A stretch of 64,000 nt of DNA, taken from assembly GCF_048771995.1 (NCBI RefSeq), contig NC_133026.1, positions 61,691,001 through 61,755,000 of the forward strand, in the 5' to 3' direction. The DNA comes from Taeniopygia guttata (Eukaryota; Chordata; Aves; Passeriformes; Estrildidae). Of this stretch, positions 22,007 through 34,194 are shown one piece after another. The notes below the pieces were generated by a model. The model was not told the origin of the DNA, searched no databases, and saw only the letters and a program-made list of their open reading frames with translations. Numbering within the stretch: position 1 is the stretch's first letter; the number at the start of each line of letters is the position of its first letter. Both the position numbers and the translations under genes were made by a program.

Positions 22007-23785
22007 CTGCAATCTTCAGGAGAGCAAAGGAATTAAAGGCGGGGGTGGGGGAGGATCATTGCCTGTAAATCACTCTTACCTGCCCCCGATTCAGACTGTT
22101 CGTTTTGATCATTACTTTTAGTCGAGTGAGAAGAATATTTTACCCCCAACACAAGATGTCACGGTGTACCGGGGTGTCATTGGTGTCTCGGCGGTGCGAG
22201 ACAGGACAGAGAGTGAGGCAAAGCCGGGAAAGGCAGCCCAGTGGCAGAGCCGCGTGCTGCTTCAATCCTGACTTGACACAGTTCTGATACGGGAGTCGGG
22301 GCTAACACATTCAATCTTCTACCTGTTAGCAACGTCCTCTTCTTCGCAGCAGATACTCGCTTGAAACACAGCATTAAAAAGTCTCCAAGACGTGATCTTG
22401 ATACTTTAAAAGATGATTTGAATTGCCTATGATTAAACAGAAGTGCATTTGCTGTTTTGTGGAGATGTTTATTTTGGTTGGTGTATCCATTTCTGAGCTG
22501 ATCCTAGTTTCGAAGCACAACTGGTTTGTTTTACCAAAGTATACGGAAATTAAACTTTTTGGCAGATTTGGTTACTCAGATGTTGTTGTATAATCATAGT
22601 TTTTATTCTAGGAAATCTCTTCATTATTGCGGTTTCAGTTTCACGTTCATAACACAGACCCCTCTTGCTTCGTGAGCTAAATGAAATAAGTTAGACTAAA
22701 CCAGTTAAGAAAATGGAAGACAAATATGAAAGATAAATGTTTACGGTTATGTTGGAGTTCTTTCCCCCCTGCCTCTTTTTGTTCTTTTTCTGTTCTTTTC
22801 CTCCCTTTTTTAACTGTGTGCTTCAGGCTCTTTCCTCTCCTCTGAGGTTCTGCAGATGAGAAGCGTTTTTTCAATTAAAGCCGAGACTGAAACTTAAACA
22901 AATCCCTCCAGTATTGTAAAAGTGTGTTTCCTTAAGCCCTGGAGGATTTTCCTCCAACTGTCAGTTTCAGGGTGCCTGGATTTAGATCTCGATCTACAGC
23001 GACTGACAGAGATCCCTTTCCGCATGAGGGGCATGCGGGCATTTTAACGAGCTGGAAGGAGCCTTGCTGCCGCAGTGAAGCGCCCAATTCCCGGCTCCAG
23101 CGGCCCGGGGCGACCACCTGGAGGGTGTGGAGGGGGGCGATCCCACCGCGGCGGAGGGACCAAAAAGGCCAGGATGGGAACGAACTCCCAGCGGTCTTGT
23201 CCCGTCCTTTGTGCTGCTCCCGGGACCTCTTGACATCTCGGGACCTCTGGCAGTAGCCGTGCGACCCGATGTTTGTTTAGAGAGGTTTTTCCGCTTTTTT
23301 TTTCTTTTTTTCTTTTTTTTTAACGCCCCCCCCCTTCCTTTTCTTTTTCTTTGCATACGCAATGTGCAGCAGGCTCGACTCTTTTTATAGAAGGCTGAAG
23401 GCTGCCATCAAGACCTTTCCTCCCAGCTCCTGCTGAAGAGTCGGTCTCTCCCTCCTTTCCCGAAGGAGAGGAAAAGGGGAGATGATCACGACAATCCGAG
23501 GGGTTGGGACATCTCGCATCTCAAGGGCAGGCAAGGACATTCAGCGCAAATGCACTGCATTTTCCCGTGTTGGGAAAAAAACACTCAAAAACCCAGCCTG
23601 ACTCCAGAAGCATCACCAGACACTCTCCTTGCAAAGAGCGGGCACATCTCGTAGCATATTACAGGGGATCACCTGGGGTATCGCCACGTGGTTTTGGCTG
23701 GCCTTCCGTGAAGATAGCTTAAGAAATTTTTCATCAGTGTCTGAATGTGGCAGAAAGCTAAGCTGGCACAGGACAGCTTTTTCCA

Positions 23786-23808
23786 TCAATCACCACGAAT
23801 GTGGTGAT
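23786..23808. promoter_or_regulatory. PBX-HOX-like site joined to a perfect 8-bp hairpin
   Basis: ATCACCAC-gaat-GTGGTGAT (23789-23808) is a perfect 8-bp dyad with a 4-nt loop. The overlapping ATCAATCA (23786-23793) is the reverse complement of TGATTGAT, the PBX-HOX composite core. It lies about 3.9 kb upstream of the FOXF2 ATG. Confidence 0.35.
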
Positions 23809-24331
23809 CGTAAAATCGTAGGGCCGCACCTTTCCCTTTCCTCCCTGCTACACAACTCTCAAGGCCGGGCAGCTTTGTTCAGTGCCCGAGGACGGAGAGA
23901 AAGACCAGGCGGGAAACAAAGTTTAGGCGAGAAGCCAGCCGAAGAGCAGAATCTATTTGCCTTTAGGAAAGTGTGTTCCAGGGGAAAATCGGCCTCAGCA
24001 GGTGGGAGAAGAGTCTCTACTCTCCCACGCTGGACCCGCCGGACCCTGGTTCCTGGGGGCGTCCCGCAGGGAGCCGGGGCTCCGCGGGCCTCAAGGGCCG
24101 TAGGACCCCGCGGAGGGGAAGTGCGAGCATTGAACATCGGAGACGAGAAATATCCGCCCCCCGCCGCCCATCCCATCCTCCCCCTCCGGACAGGTCCTGC
24201 TTTCACAGTCATTTGGTCTCTTCAGCGGGCTGAAAAAGAGTTTCTCAGCGTTTAGACTTTCCGGGGGACACCTACGCCTAAGATTTTGTTGCATTGTTAA
24301 CTCCCCAGCTCTCCCCCTCCACGAATGCCTG

Positions 24332-24363
24332 CATCCCTTGCATCCCTTGCATCCCCTGCATCC
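24332..24363 (+). repeat. Short tandem repeat, 9-bp unit CATCCCTTG
   Basis: Two exact copies, a third with one change (CATCCCCTG), and a partial fourth. Confidence 0.9.
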
Positions 24364-25484
24364 CACCCCAGCCTCCTCACTGCCCGGGAGCTGTGGCAGA
24401 CAGACACCCTGCGAGTCTGAGGTGCCCGCGCTCCGTCTGAGCTCCCTAAACCCAGGGTTCAGCCACGTCGAATCCCACCAAGCTGCGGGGCTGTGCCGGG
24501 GGACCAGCTGGTGGTCTGCCGGGGCCCAGCGGGCAACCTGTCCCGCACGCCCTTCGGTGCTTTCCCGGGATGGTGGGACACGGGAGAAAGGGGGGTCCCC
24601 AAACGCGGGGTAGAGCAGGGGCTCCGACAGATGGAGGGGACCTGGCCCTGCAAAATAACACGGGTGTTTCAACAGCCGGCCGGAGCTGCGCGGACATCGC
24701 AGTGAATAAAACTGCACAGAGACACGCTTCTCGTGTAGTAACAGCTCTGGTTTTGTGTCAGCCCCGGAGTACTTCCAACCGAGTGTTTTTGTGCGTAGAC
24801 TTTGAGTTTCCTATACCAGATGACAATGTTAAAGATTTTATCCCCTCCCATCTCTGCACAGCTCCAACTGAACTTCCCGGAGCATCAAAATAAACCCCCT
24901 ACAGCGGTCAGGATATAGGTCACCTCTCTAAAAGGAAACACAACCCTTCCAAAAATATAAAACATCTTTGACGTAGAAAAAAAAATACTCTTTTGTCTCC
25001 GAGCATCCTCTGTCGGTGTAAATAAAACGTGACAGGCACGGGGTAAAATAAGAAGCGGGATGTTTCGAGATCACAGGAGAGGCGAGGTCCCGGCGCAGTG
25101 CGGGCAGCCGGGCGGCGGCAGCAGAGCAGGCGGCTCCGGGCAGGTGGAGGCTCTACCGCGCTCCCGGGAAGGAGTCAGGCTGAGGGCTCGCCAGACCTCC
25201 GAGGCAAGGCTGCAAAAGACACGGGTGTGGGATCTGATGCCCTCCACCCGTTCACATCCTGATAGGTTCTCAATGGTAAAGGTCGCGCAAGTGCCAGCAG
25301 CGCCAGTGCAAAAAACCTTAGCGGCAACCCTTGTAGAGATTCATCATATGTCTGCAAGGCTGTAGGAAAAGCCCTCTCGTCTCCCGATCCTGCTCTGCAT
25401 ACCCCGTTGACAGCCCCGAATAAGGGCAAACAGGCTTTGGCCCGAGATCTGAACACACGGCACCTTTTTGACTGGCTTCTCCCG

Positions 25485-25605
25485 CGCCCAAGTTTACATT
25501 CCGATCAAATGAGATTTCTAACTTTACACATTGTCAATAATTTTCATGCGTGAGCCGACCTTAATTACTTTCCATACCATTTGCAGCAGACAAATAGTTT
25601 CAGTG
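25485..25605. promoter_or_regulatory. Candidate conserved non-coding element upstream of FOXF2
   Basis: AT-rich, non-repetitive stretch between two CpG blocks, with GTTTACA, ACATTGT, CAATAATTTTCATGC and CTTAATTACTTTCC words, typical of a developmental enhancer. Conservation is not shown here. Confidence 0.3.
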
Positions 25606-26166
25606 GGGCGAGGGAGCAAGCGGTGCCCCCGGCCCTGGCGGAGGGCTGCGATTTTCTCCCTGTTCCCGCCGCCCCCTCAGGAGCTCCCCCCTCACCCCGA
25701 GCCCTCCGGCCGCCGCCGCCCCCGGCGGGACGACATCCTCTTCCCGCAGAAACCCGCGTGAAAAGCTCCGCGGGACGCCCCCGGCGCCAGGCAGCGGGAC
25801 TCGTCGGGTGGGCAGCGAGGGGGGAGCCCTCGGGGGCCGGCTGGCGTATCGGTAGCATCGCAGAGTGTGTGAATGTGTTTTAATTTCGGAGGAAGAAGGG
25901 CTCGGAGCGATGAGCGCAGCCGGCAACGCGGCCCCTGCGGGCGATCCTGCGCGCCCCTCGCCCGCACCGCGGCGGTGCCCGCAGCCCCGGCCCCGCTGCT
26001 GGGGAAGGCACTAATCAGGAGCAGCTTTCCCCGTTCTCTCCTTTCCTCCTCGCCGCCTCCCCCTCCGTACCCCCCTCTCCTTTCGTGAGAGGTTTGCATT
26101 AATTTTTAAGTAAAGCCCATAAAACATAACGACCCACTCAAAGGTAGGGCAGAGTTACTGAGTGCC

Positions 26167-26214
26167 GGATTATTACATGATTTACGAACATAGTTTGGAA
26201 AAAAGTAATAATCC
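26167..26214. promoter_or_regulatory. Inverted pair of GGATTA homeodomain sites
   Basis: GGATTATTAC (26167-26176) and GTAATAATCC (26205-26214) are exact reverse complements 28 bp apart. Each contains GGATTA/TAATCC, the core bound by K50 homeodomains (OTX, PITX, GSC). Just upstream is cccataaaacat, and the whole 26100-26220 stretch is AT-rich between CpG islands. Confidence 0.4.
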
Positions 26215-26848
26215 AAGATCGCACCTCAGGAGCGAGCCTGCCAGGGCCGGGCGCGGCTGCTGCGGCCGCGGTCCCGCTACCTCCGGCCTCGACGACCCTC
26301 AGTAGAGCCGGCTCAAGGTGCTGGAGCAGGAAACCGTAAAACCAATTTTAAATTTAAAATTTTTTGTTTGTTTGTTTTGTTTTGTTTGTTTTGGTTTTTT
26401 TTGGGGGGTGTGGGTTTACGGGCAGCATCTCCCCGCCTCTCCCCGCTCCATACACACCTTTTTACGCTGATACCTCCAAAGCCCTGTGTCTGCTAGGATC
26501 CCCCACCAGATCAAAGGGAAAGGGGGAGCAATTGTGCCTCTGGGGTCCATGTCCCCTCCACTCCCATCACCCTTTCTCGCTTTCCCTCCTCCATCCGGGA
26601 GGCTTTTATTGATGAGCTGCCTTCGAGCCCCTGCACGAAATGTCCCTGAAGGGTTTGGACAATTCATCAGCCATCACTTTCGGTATCTGCTTCCTCCCTT
26701 TCAAATACCATCCTCGCACACCACTCTGGGAGGGGAGGGGAGCCGACTTGAGACCAGAACAGCTACATAATCAACGTCAAAATGATACCACTGATCTTTC
26801 GGAATCATGAAGTCCCTTCCAAAACCCCCTCCTCATGATTTATTTTTC

Positions 26849-26881
26849 CCTTTTTTTTTTTCCCTTTTTTTTTTTTTTTTT
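26849..26881. repeat. Pyrimidine/T-rich tract
   Basis: Two long T runs separated by CCC, within a wider pyrimidine-rich stretch upstream of FOXF2. Confidence 0.8.
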
Positions 26882-29800
26882 GACTTTCACTGCCGCACCG
26901 TTTGCACCGTTATTAGCTTGCTTTCCCAAATTCATTAAGGCTTTGCCACTTGGCAGATCCAGCTCCTCCACCGCAGTAGAGGAATAAAAAAAGCGAAAAG
27001 ACAACGTGAGGTTCTAAAACCATGTCCTTGCAAGCTGTCCTTGCAGTGTGTCCGGGCGAGGAGGGAGGGAGCGGGGGACCACCGGGATCTGCCCCGGGAG
27101 GGGACCCCGGCCCCGCGGCGGCGGCCCGGGCTCTCCGCTGGGTGGCGCTGGGATCCTGGGAATGGGGGTTCGGGCATCCTCACCTGCCGGGACAGGAGCC
27201 GGGGACCCCCGCCACCCCCAGCACAAGGCTCCCAGCCTCGCCCCCCGAGCGCCTTCCCACAACAGCTCCTGAGCCGCCCACTTTTAAAGGTACGTCTCTA
27301 TCGATATTTTTCGCCCCCTATTCAGATGAATGATGCGTGGAGAGGAAGAGGGGGGGGGGAATCCCTCCGATTTCAAAGGCCCCCTTGTTTGGCTCTCATG
27401 TCATCCCTAGCGATAACGCCAGCCATGCCTGCTTCTTGCCACGAAAATAAATTCCCAAGCTGACAGGCGAAGAGGGGCGGCCCCCACCCGGGTCCTGGTC
27501 CTCCTCGCCGCCAGGCTGGGTTGAAACATCCCACATCACTCCAGAAGCGAAAACTCTCGCCTCGGATTTGTCCCAGGGCAGAGCAATATCCTCTGCTTAT
27601 AAAGACCTGCTGTGCCTTTTAAACACGAGGCTGACATCACACATACATTATACGTTCATCTTTATTAAAACTTCGAGAGAAATTTTTATTGTTTGGACCG
27701 AAAGGAGAGGAAGGGTGAGATTTGCTAGGAGGGACGGTGGTGCTGGTTATGTGGGCCTAAATAAACCTCTTGCTCTGGGTCTGGGCGGTGAGCAGGGAGC
27801 CCGGGGCTCCCTCTGCCATCGCCAGAGGGGCAACCTGGATGCCAGACACCCCGGGCAGCTCATGGGTGCTTCTTCCCCAAAGTCTCTCAAGGACAGCTTG
27901 GCACCAACTCTGGCTGGAAGGAAGAAACACTTGTGGCTGCTTGGGTGTGAAAAGCCATCTGAATGGCACCAGAGAAGAGGTAGAAAAATGTCCAAGTCAA
28001 TGCAGTCATGAAGGCATTTTACTCTTCCTCTTCTGCAAATCCAGACAGCCTTTAAAGCTGCATGTTACATGCAAAGCAATGGATCTCTTCCAGCACTAAA
28101 TACAGTTAAACTCCCTTCTCTTCCTTGTCTTCAGTCTTCAGAAAAACAAAAAGGCAAATAAAAATAGGATAAAATGGATTTGAGGGACAATTTTTCTTTA
28201 GCCTTTCTTTATTTCCTTTCCCTTGTCCTCATTCTTCTACATGAAAAGAAAAGAAATGAAAAGTAAAGAAAATATTTTCATCTTCCCACCCTGGTTGAGG
28301 GCTGCTGATGAGGGAGCCTGCAGATGAGGAAGACAGACCTCCCCAGAAGGAAAGCAGGGTCTGCATCAGAAGGGAGCTGCTGTGGAGTCAGACAAAGGCA
28401 GCAGGGTGGGCGCCCATAAGCGTGCTGAGGGAATATGTCAGGCTGAGTGACGCATGGAGGTGGCCAGAGGTGTGGGAAGGAGGTCTGGCCAGCAGACCTC
28501 AGGATGGAGGGATAGCTCCGGTGATTAGAATCTGGCTCCATCTCCAGCTGTCACCCCAGAAATACAGCATCATGCATGATAGGTGTGAGGAGAGCAAATC
28601 AATGCCCTTGGAGTTTACAGCTTTCTGGATCTCCTCACAGCACTTCCCAAGCCATGTCCAAGGAAATATGTTCTATTCCTACTGTGTTCAGGAGTCCTCT
28701 CCTCGCTGTATGTTCAGCCCCAGGCCAATGCAGCTGTGGTGTGCAGTGGGAAGTGACAGATGCTCTTGTAGCAAACACAGTGAGGGAAATTGTGAGGAGT
28801 GCCTGATTCAGGCTGCCCATGAAAACAGAAGTATGTCCTGTCCCCGTCTTTTCCAGAAGCTCTGCACTGGAACAAGTGATCATCTTCATGGGATAGAGGC
28901 TTAATTTCCTACATTCGGAGAAGACATCAGCTAAAGTGTCTTATGGCTAACCATGCCTCTGATTATTTGAACAGATCAGACATACTGGCTTGGAGGCTCT
29001 GAAGACATTTAAGAGAGAGCCAAGAAATAAATGAAACAACAGCCATGAAGATGATAAGAGGTACAGATTTCCCCCCAGGGAAGGCAGCTTTGCTGCTTCT
29101 CAGGGTACTGAGGATAGAAAGTCCTGTATTTATTCAAATTCAGCTATTCAAATCCTGCTTAATTTTAATTAGGCTTTCCCCCCCTCTTCTGCTACTAACC
29201 CTTCTACTCTTTTTGTTCTCATGAAGGATACAGAAAGAAAAGGGAAAAAAAAATCCCATGGGCCTTAATAGAGCAGGACCATATCTGTTTAACAGAAAAC
29301 ATCACATCTTTCACTCTCCAAATTGAATCTTATTACCAACTCACTCCAAGAAACACCAGACCCAAGGGGAAGAGGACATGGCCTTTTTTCCCAGCTAGAA
29401 GAATGCTAGTGAAGCAACTGATTGGGAGATGGATCTGTTGCCAAAGTTGTCCTGCCAGTAACTAATTTATTCTCCAAAGCATAACTTATTCCAGCTCTTG
29501 AAATCTGCAGTGTTGATCCAAGGGGAAATTGGCTCACAGGAGCTAGCAGGTTCAAGTCTCTGAGCTTCACATATAAATGTGAACCTGGTGCTGAGGATGA
29601 AGATATGTCATTTTCTTTAAAGTTTGAGCACTCGTACCACTCTGTCACATTTATCTCGCCAGGATATCTGGATGTAGAAATAACTAGAAGTGACATTTCT
29701 GCACATCCAGATTACATCTCAATGGCTATCTGCCTTTTCAAATCTCTGAATAATAATAAAATAATTTTACTTTAAAGTTATTTCTTCCCAAAAACTGGAC

Positions 29801-29923
29801 CTAGCCCTGCAAAGTGGCACATTCCCAGCTGAAAATTAAGAGCAACAGGATTGTCATCAATTACTTAGCTCCAAAATGGAAAACCATAAAAGGTTTTTTA
29901 TATATTGGTATAAACACAGATTT

Positions 29924-29949
29924 GCACACACACACACACACACACACAA
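29924..29949. repeat. (CA)13 microsatellite
   Basis: Uninterrupted CA dinucleotides. Confidence 0.95.
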
Positions 29950-30073
29950 CTTTTGCTTTTGTATATTTATATAGGCATACATATAGCATGTACCTAAAGC
30001 ATCTGCATAAACTCACCAGCAAGTGCAGTCCAGACAGGCTGTGTGTTAAAGGAACAATTATCCATGTACAATT

Positions 30074-30098
30074 CATGTATCCATGTATCCATGTATCC
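30074..30098. repeat. Tandem repeat of CATGTATC, three copies
   Basis: Three head-to-tail copies of the 8-bp unit. A related tccatgtaca word precedes them. Confidence 0.9.
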
Positions 30099-30763
30099 TT
30101 TCTTTCCATTATGTTTCTCTCACTGTGGCTCACTCCAATTCCAACAGAACTACTGAGTAATGTTAGGGTGACCAACACAGGGTGAAATCTTAGCCATCCC
30201 ATTTTGCAAATGGTATTTATGCATGAGGTAGATCTGATATCACTGTGTTTGTCTGGATGTATTAGTGATCTCTGATGTAGGTGAATAAGATGTAGCAACA
30301 TAAGTATTTTCCATGTAAGTGACTGGGTGATGCCTTTGGTTTACAGGGTTGGAGGGATGTGATAGAAATTTGCCTGGTTTGTGCCTTGATCACCTTCTCT
30401 GTGCATACTGCTGCCTTTTGGGACTTGCATGTTTTGTTGGCACAGAGAAATTCTCAGATCTGGAGGACTGTTGTTAACTAGACACTCATTTTCTGTTGCC
30501 ATCTGAGTGGATCAATAAGTACCTTGAATTGCTGACAAATTGTCTGCTGCCCCTGTGTAGATTTGGCAAAGAAGGAAGCCCAGCAGCAGAAGGACGGAGG
30601 AGAGTTGAAAGACTGAGTCAAGAGTGAACTTACCAAATGGCTGTAGAAAGCAAGGAAAGGTGTAAAAGCTTATGTGACCAAAAAAGCCAGTGATAAAACT
30701 AAACCTCAGTTCTAAAACCAGAGCAATCTTGATGGACAGGATAATAGGATTGTTTTTTATCCC

Positions 30764-30906
30764 ATTGGCCTTGATTTTCCGCTCACTTCCACTGCAATAA
30801 ACAAGGAGTAATTTAGATAAGTTAATGAGACTGTGTTAGTGCTAGTCTGTATACAGAGCTAAATGAAGCCAATGGAAATTTTACTGTGAACATGAGTAAA
30901 AGCAGG
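30764..30906 (+). mobile_element. Relic of an ancient amniote palindromic repeat
   Basis: Begins ggccttgattttccgctcacttccactg, has a degraded caaggagtaattta middle, and later aatgaagccaatggaaattttactg...agcagg. This order (GATTTTCC-CTCACTTACACTG, GGAGTAA, GAAGTCAATGG, AGCAGG) is that of an old repeat common in sauropsids. It is heavily mutated, so it was inserted long ago. Confidence 0.5.
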
Positions 30907-31803
30907 AAAAAAAAAGAGCAAGCTTACAGCTTTCCTCCATTTTGCATGTTTTTATACAGCAGAATTAATCAGTAGTAATATCTCAGTGCGATTGGAACAA
31001 TGCAGGCACATTGAAAAAAAGTGGAAGTGGTGGGGTTATTTTTGGGTTCCTGCCATTGGGTGCAGTCCATTTCTGAGGCTGTGAGCTGGTTCCCCATGAA
31101 ACCACCATGAGAGGGTGTTCAATTGGCCTTGCTGTCAGGAGTTGGGGTGGAGTTTGAAGTAGCTGACAAGTGCATTAGAAAAAATAAATATAACTGGAAT
31201 GCTTGGGAAGTTACATCATCCAGAACTAGAAAATAATTTGGACTGCTGCAAGAAGGAATATTTGAAAAAAGATTATGCAGTAGGAAAATGCTTGGATTGG
31301 CTATTAATCCCCAGTGCTAAGCATATTTTTCTATATTTCTGTAATTATATTATTGCCAGCTACTGTGGGACCATTGACAAATAACATCTGGTCACAAAGC
31401 CTGTTCAGGGTGACGGAAAAATCACTATAGCAGCAATTAAAATGTTTAGAGCCAAAGAATAAAACAGCATGCAGCAATCAAAAGAAACAGAGCATACTCT
31501 ACAGTCAACACTTTTTCTCCCTCAGTTTTAAACACAGCAGTGCCAGTCCTGGTTGTAACAGACACAGACTCACTGCTTTCTCAAGTGGTTTCTGCAGACT
31601 CTCCTGACACATTAAACTAACCAGTACTTTTGCATCAAATTATGCTTGATCCTAGATGGGGCTTCATGCATCCACAGTTGTTCTGTTAAGAAATACATAT
31701 TTCAATTAATGCTTCAGTCTCTTCAGATTTAGAAGGTGAAAATGCTTTTGTTCCTTTCTGGGTTTAATTCTTTGCTGTGCCTCTTTTCTTGATTTGCTTC
31801 CTC

Positions 31804-31828
31804 TTTTTTTTTTTTTTTTTTTTTTTTT
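31804..31828. repeat. T25 homopolymer
   Basis: Uninterrupted T run followed by AAGAG. No retrocopy remnant is recognised on the A-rich strand. Confidence 0.9.
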
Positions 31829-34194
31829 AAGAGTCTGAACAGGGAGTGAACAGAGGGCAGTGAAAATTGCTTTTAGTTTGTATTATTTCTGAACACCTTA
31901 TGCAGATGCTTAATTTATAATTTAGCAGATAACTTTTGCATAAAAATAAATATCTCACTGTTACCCCTGTACATATATATAATTCTATATGTAGTGCATA
32001 TGAAGAAAAATGAGTGGATGTTTACAACTCAAGCCATATGATTTTTTCAGTTTACAGGAACTGTTTAAAAGATCTGTTCAATAGCTGAGGTGTATACATC
32101 AGTAGAATGATTACCTTTAAACTTTGGAAACAATATTTCAGCAACAATTTCCTTGTCTACAACTTTACAAGGCTGTAAATAGCCCCTGTGTGCATAATGA
32201 ATTCTGACATCATAGGCCAGGGTTCTTATACACAGCAGGTTTTCCAGAACTTTTATGAGCAAGTTACACCTTGAGGCAAAACTAAACCCCCCAACTTCTA
32301 TTATAAATGTTACAATAAAATGTTCCTTTGAGTTTTCCTAGAGCTCAATGTTCCGTCTTTCTTCCCGTTCCAAGTAATTCTTTCTGTGCCGTGCACGGAT
32401 TCGATACATGAAAAATGTGTTTTGCTGCAGACATATTGGATATTAGGTATGGTTACAAGGTGTTTTTTATGGCTAGGCTTGCAGGACCAATGTAACAAGG
32501 TGATAAAGAACAAAATCACTTGCTCTTACAATACTGTACTCAAGGCTGTTGCTATTCCTGCATGAACCATGTGCGGTGATTGTATTTATCCAAGTGCTGG
32601 GTGTAACAAAGCTCACAAGCAAGGACTGGGAGGAGAAAGAGTCAAATGATTTTTTTCAAAAATTGACTAGAGACAGGCTTACAGTGAAACTATTCCTTGT
32701 AGCCTGACTGTGTTTCTCTTCACCCAGTGCTGTGGAGAGCCCACCTAACAGTGCTGTTCTAGGTTCCTTCATATTCCACCACAAAGCTAATGCAGCTATA
32801 AAGGTCTTTCTCCTCAGTTTTCCCACAGTAAGTCCAGGCTTTAAAAACACAAAACAATTAAACTACATATATAAACCAGATATTAAACTGATACATACAC
32901 TCTCCTTTTAATCACTAGAGCCATTCCCAGCGGCTAAAAGTGACCACGGTTAGAGAAAATAAAGAAACATCCCTTCTGTCCTCTGCATTGCCACTGGGCA
33001 AGCCACTCCAAGGTAGATTTCTGAGCAGTAGACTATAGCTAAAGGGTGGGGACAGTTGAATTAGCCAAGAAAGCACTTCAAAAGATGTAAGAAGACATTA
33101 TTCCTAGGTGAGAAATGCAAATGGTAATGCATCCTCACTGTGTAACATCCCTTCGCAGCCCTTCCTGTACAGAAAGGACTTCATGACAGTGGGACCAACA
33201 CCTGACTGTGCACAGGAAAAAGAAATCTAGGCAAGGTGAACTGAAGGTATTTATACAATCAGCTGCTTACTGAATATGTGCTGCTGTCAAATGGCCGTGC
33301 AAACAATCCCCATTCCTGCTTTTGACCCTAGTTTCCCCTTCACTTTCAATTCTTTGTCTGCACTTATGTTCCTGGTATGAATTACCAAAATCCATACTGA
33401 GATTATATATGTAATGCAGAAGAGCTTAATTTGCACACTCCCTCTGTGCCTTCAGGTTGAAAACCTGTGGACAATGTGGAGTTACTTTTTATTTGAATTC
33501 CATTTAATCTTGGTCTGTGGAAAAGCAGAGTTCTTAGGTAAGAGGATCAAGGCAAGTGGAGGCAGCACCACTCAGCTAGTGCTGCTAGGGCAGAAAAATT
33601 CACTGCAAATATCTGTCAGGAAGCAGTTTTTTTAGCAAGCTGATACTCTTCTCCTTTTACAGACTCATCAGACGAACATCAAAATGATGACAGAGTTTTC
33701 CTTGGCCCATTTCCTATGGCAGCAAAGCATCTTCCCAGCATTGCCCCTCCGCCTCCCCAGCACACTGTAAGATTCATTGTTGCTGAAGTAGGTTATCTAA
33801 AGGTCAGTAGGCTAACAGGGTGTTTGGATTTCCTAAAATTGTGCCTGTCCTTAAACGTGGCAAATGGGATTGTTTACACACCACTCGGTGAGCCTGGACC
33901 GCACACTAAAAGCCTCATACAATGCTGCAATTTCTGCTTCCCTGCTCCCTACCCCCTCCCTGTAGGGATTTCGCCTTTCCGTGGGGGGGCTCATTAAGGT
34001 TCATAAAATGCAGTAAAGGACCTGGCTGGAGACACTTGTAATTCTACAGGTCCACCATGTGGGATATGCAATAAAAAAAATTGCATAGCTGGAAAGAGAT
34101 GTCCTCAATAAAAGGCTTAATTGAAAGCAGCCTTGATGGTCAAAGTGGTATCAAGAGGAAGGAACTACCATGACACTAAGGTTTGAATTTGTTT

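Larger units (their letters stand above)
21616..22745 (+). promoter_or_regulatory. Cluster of three identical ATGTTTACG forkhead-like sites upstream of FOXF2
   Basis: The 9-mer ATGTTTACG occurs at 21616-21624, 21668-21676 and 22737-22745, all in the same orientation. Its core TGTTTAC is the reverse complement of the forkhead consensus GTAAACA. ACAAT/ATTGT words of SOX type lie between the first two copies and just beyond the second. The surrounding sequence is non-repetitive and AT-rich within a CpG-rich neighbourhood. Confidence 0.4.
20300..28000. promoter_or_regulatory. CpG-rich upstream landscape of FOXF2
   Basis: Repeated CpG-dense blocks (about 20440-21110, 23060-23260, 23840-24720, 25060-25480, 25600-26080, 26220-26310, 27040-27290) separated by AT-rich unique stretches with homopolymer T/C runs. 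No protein-coding exon was recognised beyond the tentative segments near 22000. In mammals a divergent non-coding transcript starts near FOXF2; an equivalent could lie here on the plus strand, but nothing fixes its exons. Confidence 0.6.

Noticed and set aside
29530-29580. tRNA-like B-box (aggttcaagtct)
   Set aside because: No A-box at the right distance and no cloverleaf could be formed.
29883-29892. Perfect CArG box CCATAAAAGG
   Set aside because: A single short site far from either gene, with no supporting context; noted only as content.
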